Source: Rickettsia akari str. Hartford (GTDB lineage Bacteria > Pseudomonadota > Alphaproteobacteria > Rickettsiales > Rickettsiaceae). From it: a stretch of DNA of 64,000 nt. This document shows positions 30,001 to 38,645 of the stretch, piece after piece. The stretch covers positions 124,001 to 188,000 of the forward strand of contig NC_009881.1 of the NCBI RefSeq assembly GCF_000018205.1, in the 5' to 3' direction. Positions within the stretch are counted from its first letter, which is position 1. Every line of letters begins with the position of its first letter. A program made the translations under genes and the position numbers. The notes under the pieces are model-generated. The model was not told the DNA's origin and ran no database searches. It saw only the letters and a program-made list of their open reading frames with translations.

Positions 30001-30547
30001 TATGTTATTCGAGGAAGGTAAACCGGTAATGATGGGCGACAGATTTATGCGTGAGAAAGCTACTGATTCTCAGATGCGAGATATGATAGATAACGCTCAC
30101 AGAAAACATGCAGAATTTATAGAGGGAGATCGATATATTCGTCGCCAAGAGCATTATGATATTATGCACGAGAAAGCTGAAGGAAATTTAGAACAAACGT
30201 ATAAAGAGCTTAAAGATCATTTCAAAAGAGATCAGATCAACATTGAGGAAATACCGGAATTAATAGCCCAAAAGATCAAAGATACTGAGCAGGGACCTGA
30301 AGTAGACGCAAAGATTACGGAAGAGCTTAATAACTTTAATGCTGATGTTAAAAATTATGAATATAGCACTGAAGTATTAAATAAAATAGAGGACAGAAAG
30401 CAAGCTATTACCGATGAAGTCAATGCTCAGATCGATCAGATTAATAAATATAGGGAAAATGCCAAAATGGAAAAATATGTGAGGCCAATAGTAAATGAAG
30501 GCAGAAAACTAAGAAAATTAGAAGATCATTTAAGAAATATGAATTAG
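27083..30547 (+). CDS. rvhB6e: VirB6-like type IV secretion protein, fifth of five (RvhB6e)
   Basis: The largest paralogue, at 1154 residues. The N-terminus is a lipoprotein signal: MNKNIFITLLVSLLLLSGC with the lipobox LLSGC. The membrane core lies at about residues 290-640 and has GPIFICFMLFNITRSLFENWLRQLISYALQP. From about residue 650 to the end the protein is a highly charged helical domain with long coiled-coil character (many Lys/Glu, EYLARLEKAGRQSDVEYYQELAYRKL), absent from ordinary VirB6. If the tail faces the cytoplasm it could meet substrates or VirB4. It is the last gene of the cluster here. Confidence 0.92.
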   Translation: MNKNIFITLLVSLLLLSGCTGDTCIDPDDFGFIKFNVSSRYNPEEITSRDEGDQVVPWRDSAYKVNGYPLTVMVRPWSYILGDKNTSGQLSAWCPWYGQKNNTTTLAAFCVKLQPCTFWDNARLDMCTPNPANQSDAMISNPPCIMTDGVGLYFLIAAKNTDPNISPDSQRKPQGITQHLGELTSSVGYEFYSVSSTGQFLKAGGINYQYKGQEKSKYAQSPLYFKIIDKFYNDNSGQYRLVIKSGVTDTRPDPLQFLTDLIKRVLFGKDGIIKKTYQQIIDTPGYRMSVSAILTLYIMFTGFSFLIGNINLTHVELIVRILKVSIVSILLSTDKAWTFFHDYLFVFFIDGVQQILQIINEAAATGPGSQSLLGLLIAPQTLSKLFSLLFVDWLGFIYIILYLIALYFLFFLIFKATIIYLTALITIGMIIIMGPIFICFMLFNITRSLFENWLRQLISYALQPIILFAGIAFISMIIRTEIYSTLGFGVCKHDFPNLGPINEIFGSFLEDIDPSLGNSIFYWWFPVPMKGGINNFHKAKILVPGDHIIVDDTCKNDHDKCKHCAAYECIDERYIELPFLDLVKDAKRISNFINGKFVQLDGILLIFVSIYLLSKFNDTAISTAQFISGTSGNLTDIQKVNQQSYEYAAKQMNRPLSYVAKMVGAPVTSRVNAMQEQASMFFAEKFENMMMGRLEKQALGSSANKAVQNEVKRKYGIDFKDVKMNAITDYENGISGLLKNLPKGNELKAKELSKMKFTQLRDKIAANKYGVKDYTALSKEQKTELDKSLKDANLRELASDANFTKDYQDAYKYAHQEMSGRGVGLFGKNIGVLRIWQEMEHRVDTKRKLKEEKRVGIGEKIYAGYTGIKRGALTAIVGKDLRDAYEGNLTSAEWHDFEYNDPRLRTYSEKLKDNDKAREREELKMHINKETLAAQADILSPEYLARLEKAGRQSDVEYYQELAYRKLMHDVHGMLFEEGKPVMMGDRFMREKATDSQMRDMIDNAHRKHAEFIEGDRYIRRQEHYDIMHEKAEGNLEQTYKELKDHFKRDQINIEEIPELIAQKIKDTEQGPEVDAKITEELNNFNADVKNYEYSTEVLNKIEDRKQAITDEVNAQIDQINKYRENAKMEKYVRPIVNEGRKLRKLEDHLRNMN

Positions 30548-30617
30548 TAAAAGATATATATTTAGAATAGTTGTTTGCTTTAGTAATAAAGTTAATCAAT
30601 ACTTTTGAGGTATAGTT

Positions 30618-30853
30618 ATGAATAAAGCAAAAATATTTATGAATGGTCACAGTCAAGCAGTAAGATGACTCAGGAATTTCGTTTCTCAGTTAAAGAAGTT
30701 AGTGTTATTCCTTTAGGAAAAGGAATAGTATTACAGCCTCTGCCTAACAGTTGGAAAGATGTTTTTCAGGAAATGGCTTAAATTTCTAGTGATGATGTTT
30801 TTGCTGATGGAAGAAAAGATTTACCACAACAAAAAAGGAAATATTTTGAATGA
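30618..30853 (+). pseudogene. vapB: VapB-type antitoxin pseudogene
   Basis: The start MNKAKIFMNGHSQAVR is the swapped-hairpin (AbrB/VagC) DNA-binding start of VapB antitoxins. An early stop and frameshift near 30666 interrupt it; in the next frame the rest reads EFRFSVKEVSVIPLGKGIVLQP and QRKYFE-like. The final TGA overlaps the ATG of vapC in an ATGA, so the pair was translationally coupled. Confidence 0.75.
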
Positions 30854-31244
30854 TCTACATGCTTGACACTAATATTTGTGTTTATGCAATTAATAAACAG
30901 CCTGATTCTTATCATAATAATTTAGCATTACTGGCAAAAAATAATACTATTGCTATTTTATCAATAGTATTAGCAAAATTTCAATATGGTGTTTCTAAAA
31001 GTAAGAAAAAAGAGCAAAATCAAAACAAATTTGATGTTTTTTTAAGTAGATTAGAAATAATAGATTTTTCCATGTACTTTTTATTATGGAGAATTACGTA
31101 CGGAACTTGAGCAAAATGTTCTAATAATAGGAAAGAATGATTTGCTATAATTGCAAGTCATGTTAAAATGCAACTTTAGTTACTAATAATATAAAAGCAT
31201 TTAAGCGTATACCTAATTTAATTTTAGAAAATTTGGATAAATAA
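30850..31244 (+). pseudogene. vapC: VapC-type PIN-domain toxin pseudogene
   Basis: The first 86 codons (30850-31110) give a PIN-domain start, MIYMLDTNICVYAI, with the first metal-binding aspartate (D6) in LDTN. The reading frame is then lost; shifted frames recover GELRTELEQ, GKNDL and ATLVTNNIKAFKRIP-like blocks, the last containing the TNN that follows the final catalytic Asp. The protein as encoded lacks the later acidic residues and cannot be an active RNase. Confidence 0.75.
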
Positions 31245-31368
31245 CAAAATACACTGTGGTGGTAATGCTACTTACACATTTCCTATTAAGAATCTTTTTC
31301 AATTTTTCCTTTATTAATTAACTTATATATTATCTAATTAAGTTAGTGATTAATTTATTAAGAGGTTT

Positions 31369-32418
31369 ATGAAGAAACAACATATAATAAACGAGACTTT
31401 TTTAGATGCAATTCTAGCTGAGAAATTAGGTACTACTTATACTCATCCGAGAGAAATCAACGATCCTGACTTTGATGAAGCAGCACAGCATTTCATCGAT
31501 CTATTACTTAGAGCCAACGGCTTTAAGCCTGTTAAAACTGCAGTAGTACATCCAATCGATAAAGAATCATTACTCGGTGCAGTTAGAGCGGCACAATTTA
31601 ATGTAATAAAACCGGTCTTGATTGGTCCGCAACATAAAATTGAATCAGTAGCAAAAGTTAATAATGTCGATCTTGAGGATTATCAAGTAATTAATGTTAA
31701 GCATAGCCACGAAGCAGCAAAAAAAGCCGTAGAGCTTGCAAAGAAAAGAGAAGTTGCGGCTATTATGAAAGGGTCGCTTCATACTGATGAGCTTATGTCT
31801 GAGGTAGTTCATAAGGAGAATGGACTACGTACCGAACGCCGTATAAGTCATGCTTTCTTAATGGCAGTTGCTACCTTTCCAAAACCGTTCATTATTACCG
31901 ATGCTGCTATTAATATTCGTCCTACTCTAGAAGATAAGCGTGATATAGTGCAGAATGCTATTGATCTAATGCATATGATTAAAAAAGACAAGCAGGTTAG
32001 AGTTGCGGTATTGTCAGCAGTTGAGACGGTAACCTCCGCAATCCCTACAACCCTTGACGCAGCTGCTTTATCGAAAATGGCAGATCGAGGGCAAATTACG
32101 AATGCTATAGTTGATGGACCGCTTGCGTTTGATAATGCTATATCTTTATTTGCTGCAGAAGCAAAAGGCATTAGCTCTTCAGTTTCAGGAAATGCCGATA
32201 TATTAGTAGTACCCGATCTTGAATCAGGCAATATGCTTGCAAAGCAGCTAAAATATTTGGGTCACGCAGTTATGGCTGGTATCGTTCTTGGGGCCCGTGT
32301 GCCTATTATTTTAACAAGTAGAGCAGATCCAATGGATATGCGTGTTATTGCCTGTGTGCTTGCTTCATTTATTTATAATCATACTAAGGCGAAGCTACAT
32401 AGCCAATCAGGTAGATAA
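31369..32418 (+). CDS. pta: Phosphate acetyltransferase (PTA/PTB family)
   Basis: Interconverts acetyl-CoA and acetyl phosphate. The 349 residues carry the family blocks HPIDKESLLGAVRAAQ, AIMKGSLHTDELM, RRISHAFLM and, near the C-terminus, DILVVPDLESGNMLAKQL, which is the CoA/phosphate-binding segment. It is the single-domain form without the N-terminal regulatory region of E. coli Pta. A good ribosome site (aagagg) precedes the ATG. ackA starts two bases after its stop. A phosphotransbutyrylase activity cannot be excluded on sequence, but the ackA partner favours acetate. Confidence 0.88.
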   Translation: MKKQHIINETFLDAILAEKLGTTYTHPREINDPDFDEAAQHFIDLLLRANGFKPVKTAVVHPIDKESLLGAVRAAQFNVIKPVLIGPQHKIESVAKVNNVDLEDYQVINVKHSHEAAKKAVELAKKREVAAIMKGSLHTDELMSEVVHKENGLRTERRISHAFLMAVATFPKPFIITDAAINIRPTLEDKRDIVQNAIDLMHMIKKDKQVRVAVLSAVETVTSAIPTTLDAAALSKMADRGQITNAIVDGPLAFDNAISLFAAEAKGISSSVSGNADILVVPDLESGNMLAKQLKYLGHAVMAGIVLGARVPIILTSRADPMDMRVIACVLASFIYNHTKAKLHSQSGR

Positions 32419-32419
32419 T

Positions 32420-33577
32420 ATGAAAGATGTTATTTTAATAGCTAATGCCGGCTCATCTAGTTTAAAAATTTCTATTTTTGAAATTCAGAATAAACAAGTT
32501 AAGGATAAAATTTATAATATTTTTTTAGAAAAGAACGACAATAAAATATTATGTTATATAAATAAAAAACAGGAATCTGCTACCGATATTAAAGATGATG
32601 CTATTGAAATGATGATTGATCTTTTTGAAGATTGGTGGAAAAAACAAGAGAATCTCAATTTAATTGCAACCGGTCACCGTATTGTCCATGGCGGGAAAAA
32701 TTTTAATAAACCGGTTATTGTTAATGAAAAAGTGAGTGAAGATTTGAGAGTATTAATACCTCTAAACCCTTTGCATCAACCTTATAATTTGCAGGTACTG
32801 GATTTATTTCTTCAAAAATATAAAGAAATCGTGCATATAGCATGTTTTGATACGTCGTTTCATTTTACCAATCCGCCTATTACAAAAGCTTTCGGTTTAC
32901 CGAAAAAATATTATGCTAAAGGGATAATTCGTTACGGTTTTCATGGATTATCATATAAATATGTTAGTAGCCATTTTAAAGAAATGACTAAGGAAGATTT
33001 ACCTATAAAGACTATTATAGCTCACTTAGGAAGTGGTAGTAGTCTATGTGCTATTAAAAACGGTCTTAGTCTAACAAGTTCTATGGGCTTTAGCGTACTC
33101 GACGGTGTTATGATGGGTACAAGGACAGGTAACATCGATCCCGGAATAGTGTTGTATCTTATCGATCATGAGAAAATGACTACGAAAGAAATAACCGAGT
33201 TATTATATAAGAAGTCGGGGTTACTCGGTATATCCGGCGAAAGCTCCGATATTCGTACTTTGCTTGCCAGTAACTCACCTGATGCTAAATTTGCTATAGA
33301 TTTATTCGTGTATCGCATTGTCCTTGAAATAGGTAAGTTAACTGCTGCACTTGAGGGGATTGATGGTCTAATTTTTACCGCCGGTGTCGGACAGAATTCT
33401 GCTGTAATACGTGAGATGATTAGCGCAAAACTTTCATGGCTAGGCATTAAAATAGATGATACAAAAAACCAAAAAAACGAGCATTTAATAAGTACTGAAA
33501 GCAGTAAGGTTAAAGTTTTTGCTGTGCCGACAAACGAAGAGCTAATCATCGCTGAGGAAGTGATAAAGTTTTTATAA
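32420..33577 (+). CDS. ackA: Acetate kinase
   Basis: Makes ATP from acetyl phosphate, or the reverse, with Pta. The ATG at 32420 fits because the family start is MKDVILIANAGSSSLKISIFE; an upstream in-frame start at 32342 would run through the end of pta and is unlikely. Conserved blocks are NAGSSSLK, GHRIVHGG, FDTSFH, RYGFHGLSYKYV, HLGSGSSLCAI, SMGF and GLIFTAGVGQNSAVIR. The length, 385 residues, is normal. The pair would let the cell exchange acetate and acetyl-CoA. Confidence 0.95.
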   Translation: MKDVILIANAGSSSLKISIFEIQNKQVKDKIYNIFLEKNDNKILCYINKKQESATDIKDDAIEMMIDLFEDWWKKQENLNLIATGHRIVHGGKNFNKPVIVNEKVSEDLRVLIPLNPLHQPYNLQVLDLFLQKYKEIVHIACFDTSFHFTNPPITKAFGLPKKYYAKGIIRYGFHGLSYKYVSSHFKEMTKEDLPIKTIIAHLGSGSSLCAIKNGLSLTSSMGFSVLDGVMMGTRTGNIDPGIVLYLIDHEKMTTKEITELLYKKSGLLGISGESSDIRTLLASNSPDAKFAIDLFVYRIVLEIGKLTAALEGIDGLIFTAGVGQNSAVIREMISAKLSWLGIKIDDTKNQKNEHLISTESSKVKVFAVPTNEELIIAEEVIKFL

Positions 33578-33585
33578 CACAAATT

Positions 33586-33637
33586 AGTTAATTTTTAATT
33601 ATTTATATCTTTATATTTTCTTTATTAACTTTTTTTT
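33586..33637 (+). terminator. Possible weak terminator after ackA
   Basis: AGTTAAT (33586-33592) pairs with ATTAACT (33624-33630), followed directly by eight T's. The 7-bp stem is AT-rich and the loop is 31 nt, so this is only a weak candidate. Confidence 0.3.
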
Positions 33638-33693
33638 GAAATACAATATATGCAAGTATAGATATATTTTGAACTTGCATTTGGGAGGAAGTT

Positions 33694-34068
33694 ATGTCGG
33701 AAGATTTTGATAAAAAGAAAGCAGAAAAACAGATAAATTAAAAATAATAAGATAAATCATATAATGATGCAATGAAAAAAGATTCTAGAGTTGGTTTATT
33801 CAGAGGCAAGTTATAGCTAAAAACGCAGCAGCAGCTTATAAGAAAGCATTAAAAATAGAGCAGCAAGCAAAAGAAACAGGTATTAGTTTAGATCAAGATG
33901 CTATGAGACTCTTAGAGAAAATAAAAAGTCATTATATAGAAGCTGCTCAGAAAGCAGAATTTCAAAAATTCCAAAGCGATCAAGCTCATAAAACGAATCA
34001 ACAAAAAGCTGAAGCATTTAGGAGTGGTGCAACAGCTGCTGCTAAAAAAACAAAGAAAAGAAAATGAT
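33694..34068 (+). pseudogene. Lysine/alanine-rich hypothetical pseudogene
   Basis: A strong ribosome site (gggaggaag) precedes ATG 33694, giving MSEDFDKKKAEKQIN before a stop. A following frame reads SYNDAMKKDSRVGLFRGKL and, after another break, AAAYKKALKIEQQAKETGISL and on to the end ATAAAKKTKKRK at 34068. The product would have been a charged helical protein of about 120 residues. At least two frame changes are needed to join the pieces. I do not recognise the family. Confidence 0.5.
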
Positions 34069-34143
34069 AGGACAGGTTGGTGTGGTAAATAATTAAATTA
34101 TAATTTTATTGTATTAATTGGTACTGGCTACTATTTTAAGCGT

Positions 34144-34848
34144 ATGTCTATACTTCACGCTACAATCCTAACCGTTTTTCCTGAAATGTTTCCTGGGACT
34201 CTAGGGGATTCTTTAGCAGGGCAAGCACTGAAGAAAAATATTTGGTCGTATGACGTTATCAATATTCGGGATTTCGGTCTAACTAAGCATAAAAATGTTG
34301 ATGATGAAGCTTATGGTGGCGGTGACGGGCTTATAATGCGTCCTGATGTACTTGGTAACGCTATAGAACACGCTTTATCTTTAAATCCTAATGCTAGCAT
34401 TTACTATCCTTCACCTCGCGGTAGAGTCTTTACTCAAAGCTTTACTAAGGAGATGTTAAAAAATAAAAACCTTATATTCTTATGTGGACGTTACGAAGGG
34501 ATTGACGAACGTGTAATTGAAGAGTATAATGTTGAAGAAATTAGTGTAGGAGACTACATTTTATCCGGCGGAGAAATACCTACTCTCGCCATTCTCGATT
34601 GCTTAATTAGACTACTGCCAGGTGTTTTAATGAACCAAAATACCTTATCTTCCGAGTCTTTTGAAGAAGACGGGGAATTTAAAGGCGGGCTTGAATGCAG
34701 TTTATATACAAGACCTAAAATTTGGCGTGGTCGAGCTGTACCGAGTGTTTTATTATCCGGTAACCACAAGCTAATTAATGAGTGGAAAAAAGAGCAATCA
34801 CGTATGATTACTAAATTACGCCGTCCGGAGTTACTTAAAGATTTATAG
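34144..34848 (+). CDS. trmD: tRNA (guanine-N1-)-methyltransferase TrmD
   Basis: Makes m1G37 in tRNAs read with a G at position 36, which prevents frameshifting. The knotted SAM-binding core is clear: [29 protein letters not shown] and [13 protein letters not shown], then the helical tRNA-binding C-terminus. The 234 residues are typical. rplS follows after 15 bases, the usual trmD-rplS pair. It is probably essential. Confidence 0.96.
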   Translation: MSILHATILTVFPEMFPGTLGDSLAGQALKKNIWSYDVINIRDFGLTKHKNVDDEAYGGGDGLIMRPDVLGNAIEHALSLNPNASIYYPSPRGRVFTQSFTKEMLKNKNLIFLCGRYEGIDERVIEEYNVEEISVGDYILSGGEIPTLAILDCLIRLLPGVLMNQNTLSSESFEEDGEFKGGLECSLYTRPKIWRGRAVPSVLLSGNHKLINEWKKEQSRMITKLRRPELLKDL

Positions 34849-34863
34849 AGTTAAGGAGTAAAA

Positions 34864-35280
34864 ATGAATATTATTGACCACTTTGAACAGGAAAATATTG
34901 CAAAGCTTACTGCAAATAAACAAATTCCTGATTTTAAAGCCGGCGATACAGTTAAGGTCACTGTTAAAGTTCTTGATAGATCTATTGAGAAAGACGGTAA
35001 GGAAAAATTAACGGAACGGTTTCAAGCTTATGAAGGTTTAGTCATCGCAAAAAGAAATCGCGGTATTACTTCGTCTTTCTTAGTACGTAAAATTAGCCAT
35101 GGTGAAGGTGTCGAAAGACGCTTTATGACTTACTCGCCGATAGTACACTCTATTAATGTAGTAAAATACGGAGTAGTGCGTCGTGCTAAACTTTATTATT
35201 TAAGAAATAGAAGCGGTAAGTCGGCTAGAATTAAAGAGCGACATATCCATATTGCTAAAACCAAAACAGTGAAAGCTTAA
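34864..35280 (+). CDS. rplS: 50S ribosomal protein L19
   Basis: A large-subunit protein at the 30S-50S interface. It begins [15 protein letters not shown] and has the L19 core [31 protein letters not shown] and [14 protein letters not shown]. The 138 residues include a basic tail, [16 protein letters not shown] ribosome site (aaggag) precedes the ATG. The family A repeat begins at the base after its stop. Confidence 0.96.
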   Translation: MNIIDHFEQENIAKLTANKQIPDFKAGDTVKVTVKVLDRSIEKDGKEKLTERFQAYEGLVIAKRNRGITSSFLVRKISHGEGVERRFMTYSPIVHSINVVKYGVVRRAKLYYLRNRSGKSARIKERHIHIAKTKTVKA

Positions 35281-35429
35281 ATATACTCGGTGAATTTCAA
35301 AAATTGGATATGTCGTTCTACAAGATTTGCGGTTATTCGCGTATTAAGTAGCTGCTGCCGCTCCGAGGACTTTGAACTCTTTGCTCTTTTTAAAATTGAC
35401 ATTCTTCTACCGATTCTTCATTTACTCAA
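35281..35429. repeat. Family A repeat, copy behind rplS
   Basis: Begins atatactcggtgaatttc directly after the rplS stop and ends ctaccgattcttcatttact. It shares this plan with 42256-42410 and 50158-50312. The ends are imperfect inverted copies (tatactc/gagtata in the most complete copy). Confidence 0.7.
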
Positions 35430-35485
35430 TACGTCATTGCGAGTGACTGAAGGCGTTGTTGCATGAATTGAACAACCTACTCGAT

Positions 35486-35598
35486 GTCATTCCCGCGTAG
35501 GTGGGAATCTAGTGTAAAGCGAGATAATCAAGCTTTTAATTTCAAAAATTTGCTGTATTTATGTATTTTTTCTGAATTCCCGCCTTTGCTGGAATGAC
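35486..35598. repeat. Family C palindromic repeat
   Basis: Ends gtcattcccgcgtaggtggg and cccgcctttgctggaatgac. The rplS-gapR gap of 377 bases contains this, the family A copy and a family B fragment, and no gene. Confidence 0.65.
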
Positions 35599-35657
35599 AT
35601 AGGCGGCTGAGGATAATTCTACATTTCCATTCCAATGACGATATGCAAGCAAACCTA

Positions 35658-35894
35658 CTAAATCCCTAAAGTATCTCTATAAAGTTCAAGCATAGCATCC
35701 TGCTCGGCAAGTTTATCTTTATCCAATTTCTTTAGTTTCAATATAGATTTCATAGCTTTAACATCAAAACCATGCGCAGAAGCATCTTGGAAAATATCTT
35801 TTACTTCTTGAGACAAATCAGCTTTTTCTTGTTCCAATCTTTCTATTTTGCTTATATATTGCTCTAATTGTTCTTTTACTACTACTTCTGACAT
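35658..35894 (-). CDS. gapR: GapR-family DNA-binding protein (DUF2312/UPF0335)
   Basis: A 78-residue coiled-coil protein, MSEVVVKEQLEQYISKIERLEQEK, with the family core DIFQDASAHGFDVKAMKSILKLKKL. GapR of Caulobacter is a nucleoid-associated protein that binds overtwisted, AT-rich DNA and supports topoisomerase action; the homology is to that family. It is a single gene on the minus strand between rplS and secF, which are on the plus strand. The length is typical. Confidence 0.85.
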   Translation of the reverse strand: MSEVVVKEQLEQYISKIERLEQEKADLSQEVKDIFQDASAHGFDVKAMKSILKLKKLDKDKLAEQDAMLELYRDTLGI

Positions 35895-35936
35895 AAAAAA
35901 ATCGTTTAACCTTTTTGAATTTACTATATAATACAG

Positions 35937-36066
35937 ATATGCTACTTATCTTTCAAGAATTGTTCTTGCATGTTATTAAGGATTCGCATCCTCACCTATT
36001 CAGTATAGGCTGTGGGTGCCTGACCTCTAAAATAAAATTCAATTCTTGAAATATCAGCAGTATATA
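35937..36066. repeat. Palindromic element upstream of secF
   Basis: Arms containing TTTCAAGAATTG (35951-35962) and CAATTCTTGAAA (36040-36051) are perfect inverted copies, extended imperfectly outward. The middle carries a second partial pair (ggattcgcatcctcacc/ggctgtgggtgcc). It ends 26 bases before the secF start, so it may lie in the secF leader. Confidence 0.65.
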
Positions 36067-36091
36067 ACTGTTATTCAATGAAATATTAATA

Positions 36092-37018
36092 ATGCAAATT
36101 TATCCTTTAAGACTTTTACCTAATAAAATCGATTTTGATTTTATGAACTTTAAAGCAGTTAGTTACAGTTTCTCAATTATTTTATCACTCATTAGCTTTA
36201 TTTGGATCGGTATATATAAATTTAATTTCGGTATTGATTTTGCCGGCGGTATAGTTATTGAAGTAAGGCTTGATCAAGCTCCTGATTTACCAAAAATGCG
36301 AGGGGTTCTAGGTGAGCTTGGAATAGGTGAGGTGGTCTTACAGAATTTTGGTAGTGAGCGTGATTTATCGATTAGATTCGGTATTAGTAGCGAAGAAAAT
36401 CTCATGAAAAATATTGAGTTAATTAAAGCATCTTTGCAAAGTAGTTTTCCGTATAAGTTTGAATATCGTAAGGTAGATTTTGTTGGTCCGCAAGTAGGTA
36501 GGCAGCTAATAGAAGCGGGTGCTATGGCTATGCTGTCCTCTTTCTTAGCTATTATGGTTTATATTTGGGTGCGTTTTGAGTGGTATTTCGGTCTTGGTAT
36601 ACTTATCGCCTTAGTGCATGATGTAATACTCGCTCTTGGGTTTATGAGTATAACAAAGCTTGATTTTAACTTAAGCACTATCGCAGCAGTGTTAACTATT
36701 ATAGGTTATTCCGTTAATGATTCGGTAGTAATATATGATAGGATTAGAGAAAATTTGCGTAAATATCATAAAAAAAATATCACGGAAATTATAAATTTAA
36801 GTATCAATGAGACTTTATCAAGAACGATTTTAACAGTAATTACCACGCTACTTGCCAATTTAGCACTTATGCTTTTCGGCGGTGAGGCAATCCGTAGTTT
36901 TAGCGTCCTTGTATTTTTTGGGATAATAGCCGGTACTTATTCGTCAATTTTTATCTCTGCCCCGATACTTACAATGTTCGCTAATAGGAAGTTTAATAAC
37001 AAAGTAATAGAAAGGTAA
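36092..37018 (+). CDS. secF: Protein translocase subunit SecF
   Basis: A membrane protein that helps SecYEG export proteins using the proton gradient. The start has [15 protein letters not shown] (periplasmic domain motif), and the membrane part has [36 protein letters not shown] and a final [16 protein letters not shown]. Six hydrophobic segments are visible in 308 residues, as expected. secD is not in this window, so the two are unlinked here. It is read alone, between repeat clusters. Confidence 0.95.
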   Translation: MQIYPLRLLPNKIDFDFMNFKAVSYSFSIILSLISFIWIGIYKFNFGIDFAGGIVIEVRLDQAPDLPKMRGVLGELGIGEVVLQNFGSERDLSIRFGISSEENLMKNIELIKASLQSSFPYKFEYRKVDFVGPQVGRQLIEAGAMAMLSSFLAIMVYIWVRFEWYFGLGILIALVHDVILALGFMSITKLDFNLSTIAAVLTIIGYSVNDSVVIYDRIRENLRKYHKKNITEIINLSINETLSRTILTVITTLLANLALMLFGGEAIRSFSVLVFFGIIAGTYSSIFISAPILTMFANRKFNNKVIER

Positions 37019-37023
37019 AAAAT

Positions 37024-37222
37024 CGTCATTGCAAGCAGGCATCGCCTGTGTGGCTAGTTTTTTTGTCATTGCGAGGCAGTTTACAATAGGTAAATTGACG
37101 AAGTAATCCAGTAAAAAGTTCTGATTTAAAGAATTTGTTATTATTTTTTCTGGATTGCCACTAAGCCTATGGCTGCTCGCAATGATAATTTTCGAACCAC
37201 GCTTGTCTTGCCTCACAATGAC
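37024..37222. repeat. Nested family B repeats between secF and nuoF
   Basis: An outer pair (gtcattgcaagcaggc at 37024 and cctcacaatgac ending 37222) encloses an inner unit (gtcattgcgaggcag at 37064, gctcgcaatgat near 37187), as if one copy had inserted into another. Confidence 0.65.
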
Positions 37223-37249
37223 GTTTTTAAGCCATAACGAGAATAGTTT

Positions 37250-38521
37250 ATGCTAAAAGAAGAAGACAAAATTTTTACTAACCTACATGGGGGGCAAATC
37301 CATGATTTGAAATCTAGCAAGAAGCGAGGCGATTGGGATAATACTAAAGCTTTACTTGATAAAGGTAGAGACTTTATCATTGAAGAGATCAAGAAATCAG
37401 GGCTTAGAGGGCGGGGCGGTGCCGGATTTTCTACCGGTATGAAATGGTCGTTTATGCCCAAAAATTCAGAGAAGCCTTGCTATTTAGTAGTAAATGCCGA
37501 CGAGTCTGAGCCTGGTACTTGTAAGGATCGTGATATATTAAGGTTTGAGCCGCACAAATTAATAGAAGGTTGCTTGCTTGCAAGCTTTGCTATAGGAGCG
37601 AATAATTGCTATATCTATATTAGAGGTGAGTTTTATAATGAAGCTTCTAATATTCAGCGTGCCTTAGATGAGGCTTATAAAGACAGGTTAATAGGAAAGA
37701 ATGCTTGCGGTTCAGGGTTTGATTGTAATATTTATTTACACCGTGGGGCAGGGGCTTATATTTGCGGTGAGGAAACGGCATTACTTGAAAGCTTAGAGGG
37801 TAAAAAAGGCATGCCTCGTTTAAAGCCGCCTTTTCCTGCCGGATTTGGTCTATATGGCTGCCCGACTACTATAAATAATGTTGAGTCTATCGCAGTAGTG
37901 CCGACCATTTTAAGACGAAGAGCTAGTTGGTTTGCTTCTATCGGTAAGCCTAACAATACCGGTACTAAGATTTTCTGCATATCTGGGCATGTTAATAAGC
38001 CTTGCAATGTTGAAGAGGCAATGGGAATTTCGTTAAAAGAATTGATTGAGAAATATGCAGGTGGTGTTCGAGGCGGTTGGGATAATCTTAAAGCCATAAT
38101 TCCAGGCGGTTCTTCCGTGCCTTTACTTCCTAAGTCATTATGTGAAGTGGATATGGATTTTGATAGTTTAAGAACCGTAGGTTCCGGCCTTGGTACAGGT
38201 GGTATTATAGTTATGGATAAATCTACCGACATTATTTATGCAATAGCACGCCTTAGTAAATTTTACATGCATGAATCATGCGGGCAATGTACTCCTTGCC
38301 GTGAAGGTACGGGCTGGATGTGGCGAGTTATGATACGTCTAGTTAAAGGTAATGCCAAAAAATCCGAGATCGACGAACTTCTTAATGTTACGAAAGAAAT
38401 AGAGGGGCATACTATTTGTGCCTTAGGTGATGCGGCAGCTTGGCCAATCCAAGGGCTGATACGCCATTTTAGAAGCGAGATTGAGGATAGGATAAAGAGT
38501 TATAGCGTGGCAATCTCATGA
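37250..38521 (+). CDS. nuoF: NADH-quinone oxidoreductase subunit F
   Basis: The NADH-binding subunit of complex I; it holds FMN and a 4Fe-4S cluster. FMN/NADH motifs are [15 protein letters not shown] and [14 protein letters not shown]; the glycine loop is [15 protein letters not shown]; cluster ligands are C344, C347 and C350 (CGQCTPC) and C390 (TICALG). The 423 residues match the family. The last codons and the stop (YSVAIS) are formed by a family B repeat, so the natural C-terminus has been altered slightly. Other nuo genes are not in this window apart from this one. Confidence 0.96.
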   Translation: MLKEEDKIFTNLHGGQIHDLKSSKKRGDWDNTKALLDKGRDFIIEEIKKSGLRGRGGAGFSTGMKWSFMPKNSEKPCYLVVNADESEPGTCKDRDILRFEPHKLIEGCLLASFAIGANNCYIYIRGEFYNEASNIQRALDEAYKDRLIGKNACGSGFDCNIYLHRGAGAYICGEETALLESLEGKKGMPRLKPPFPAGFGLYGCPTTINNVESIAVVPTILRRRASWFASIGKPNNTGTKIFCISGHVNKPCNVEEAMGISLKELIEKYAGGVRGGWDNLKAIIPGGSSVPLLPKSLCEVDMDFDSLRTVGSGLGTGGIIVMDKSTDIIYAIARLSKFYMHESCGQCTPCREGTGWMWRVMIRLVKGNAKKSEIDELLNVTKEIEGHTICALGDAAAWPIQGLIRHFRSEIEDRIKSYSVAIS

Positions 38522-38577
38522 AGTAATAAACTCCTGAGATTGCTTCGTCAATTACTTTGTAATGTCCTCGCAATGAC
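38506..38577. repeat. Family B repeat forming the nuoF 3' end
   Basis: The core cgtggcaatctcatgaagtaat/ctcctgagattgcttcg, with right end cctcgcaatgac, begins within the last codons of nuoF and provides its stop codon. The left outer end is missing. Confidence 0.65.
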
Positions 38578-38645
38578 GGAAGCCATACAACAAGGCTTAC
38601 AGTCGTTCACAATGACGATTGCAATTTAAAAATAATTAAGAGATT

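Noticed and set aside
32342-32419. Upstream in-frame start for ackA
   Set aside because: It overlaps the end of pta in another frame, and the acetate kinase family begins at the 32420 ATG.
34109-34137. TTGTAT-17-TATTTT promoter before trmD
   Set aside because: The -10 box would be only six bases from the ATG, leaving no leader or ribosome site.
37024-37222. Possible CRISPR array because of repeated gtcattgc units
   Set aside because: The units are nested inverted repeats of family B, not regular direct repeats with spacers; no cas genes are near.
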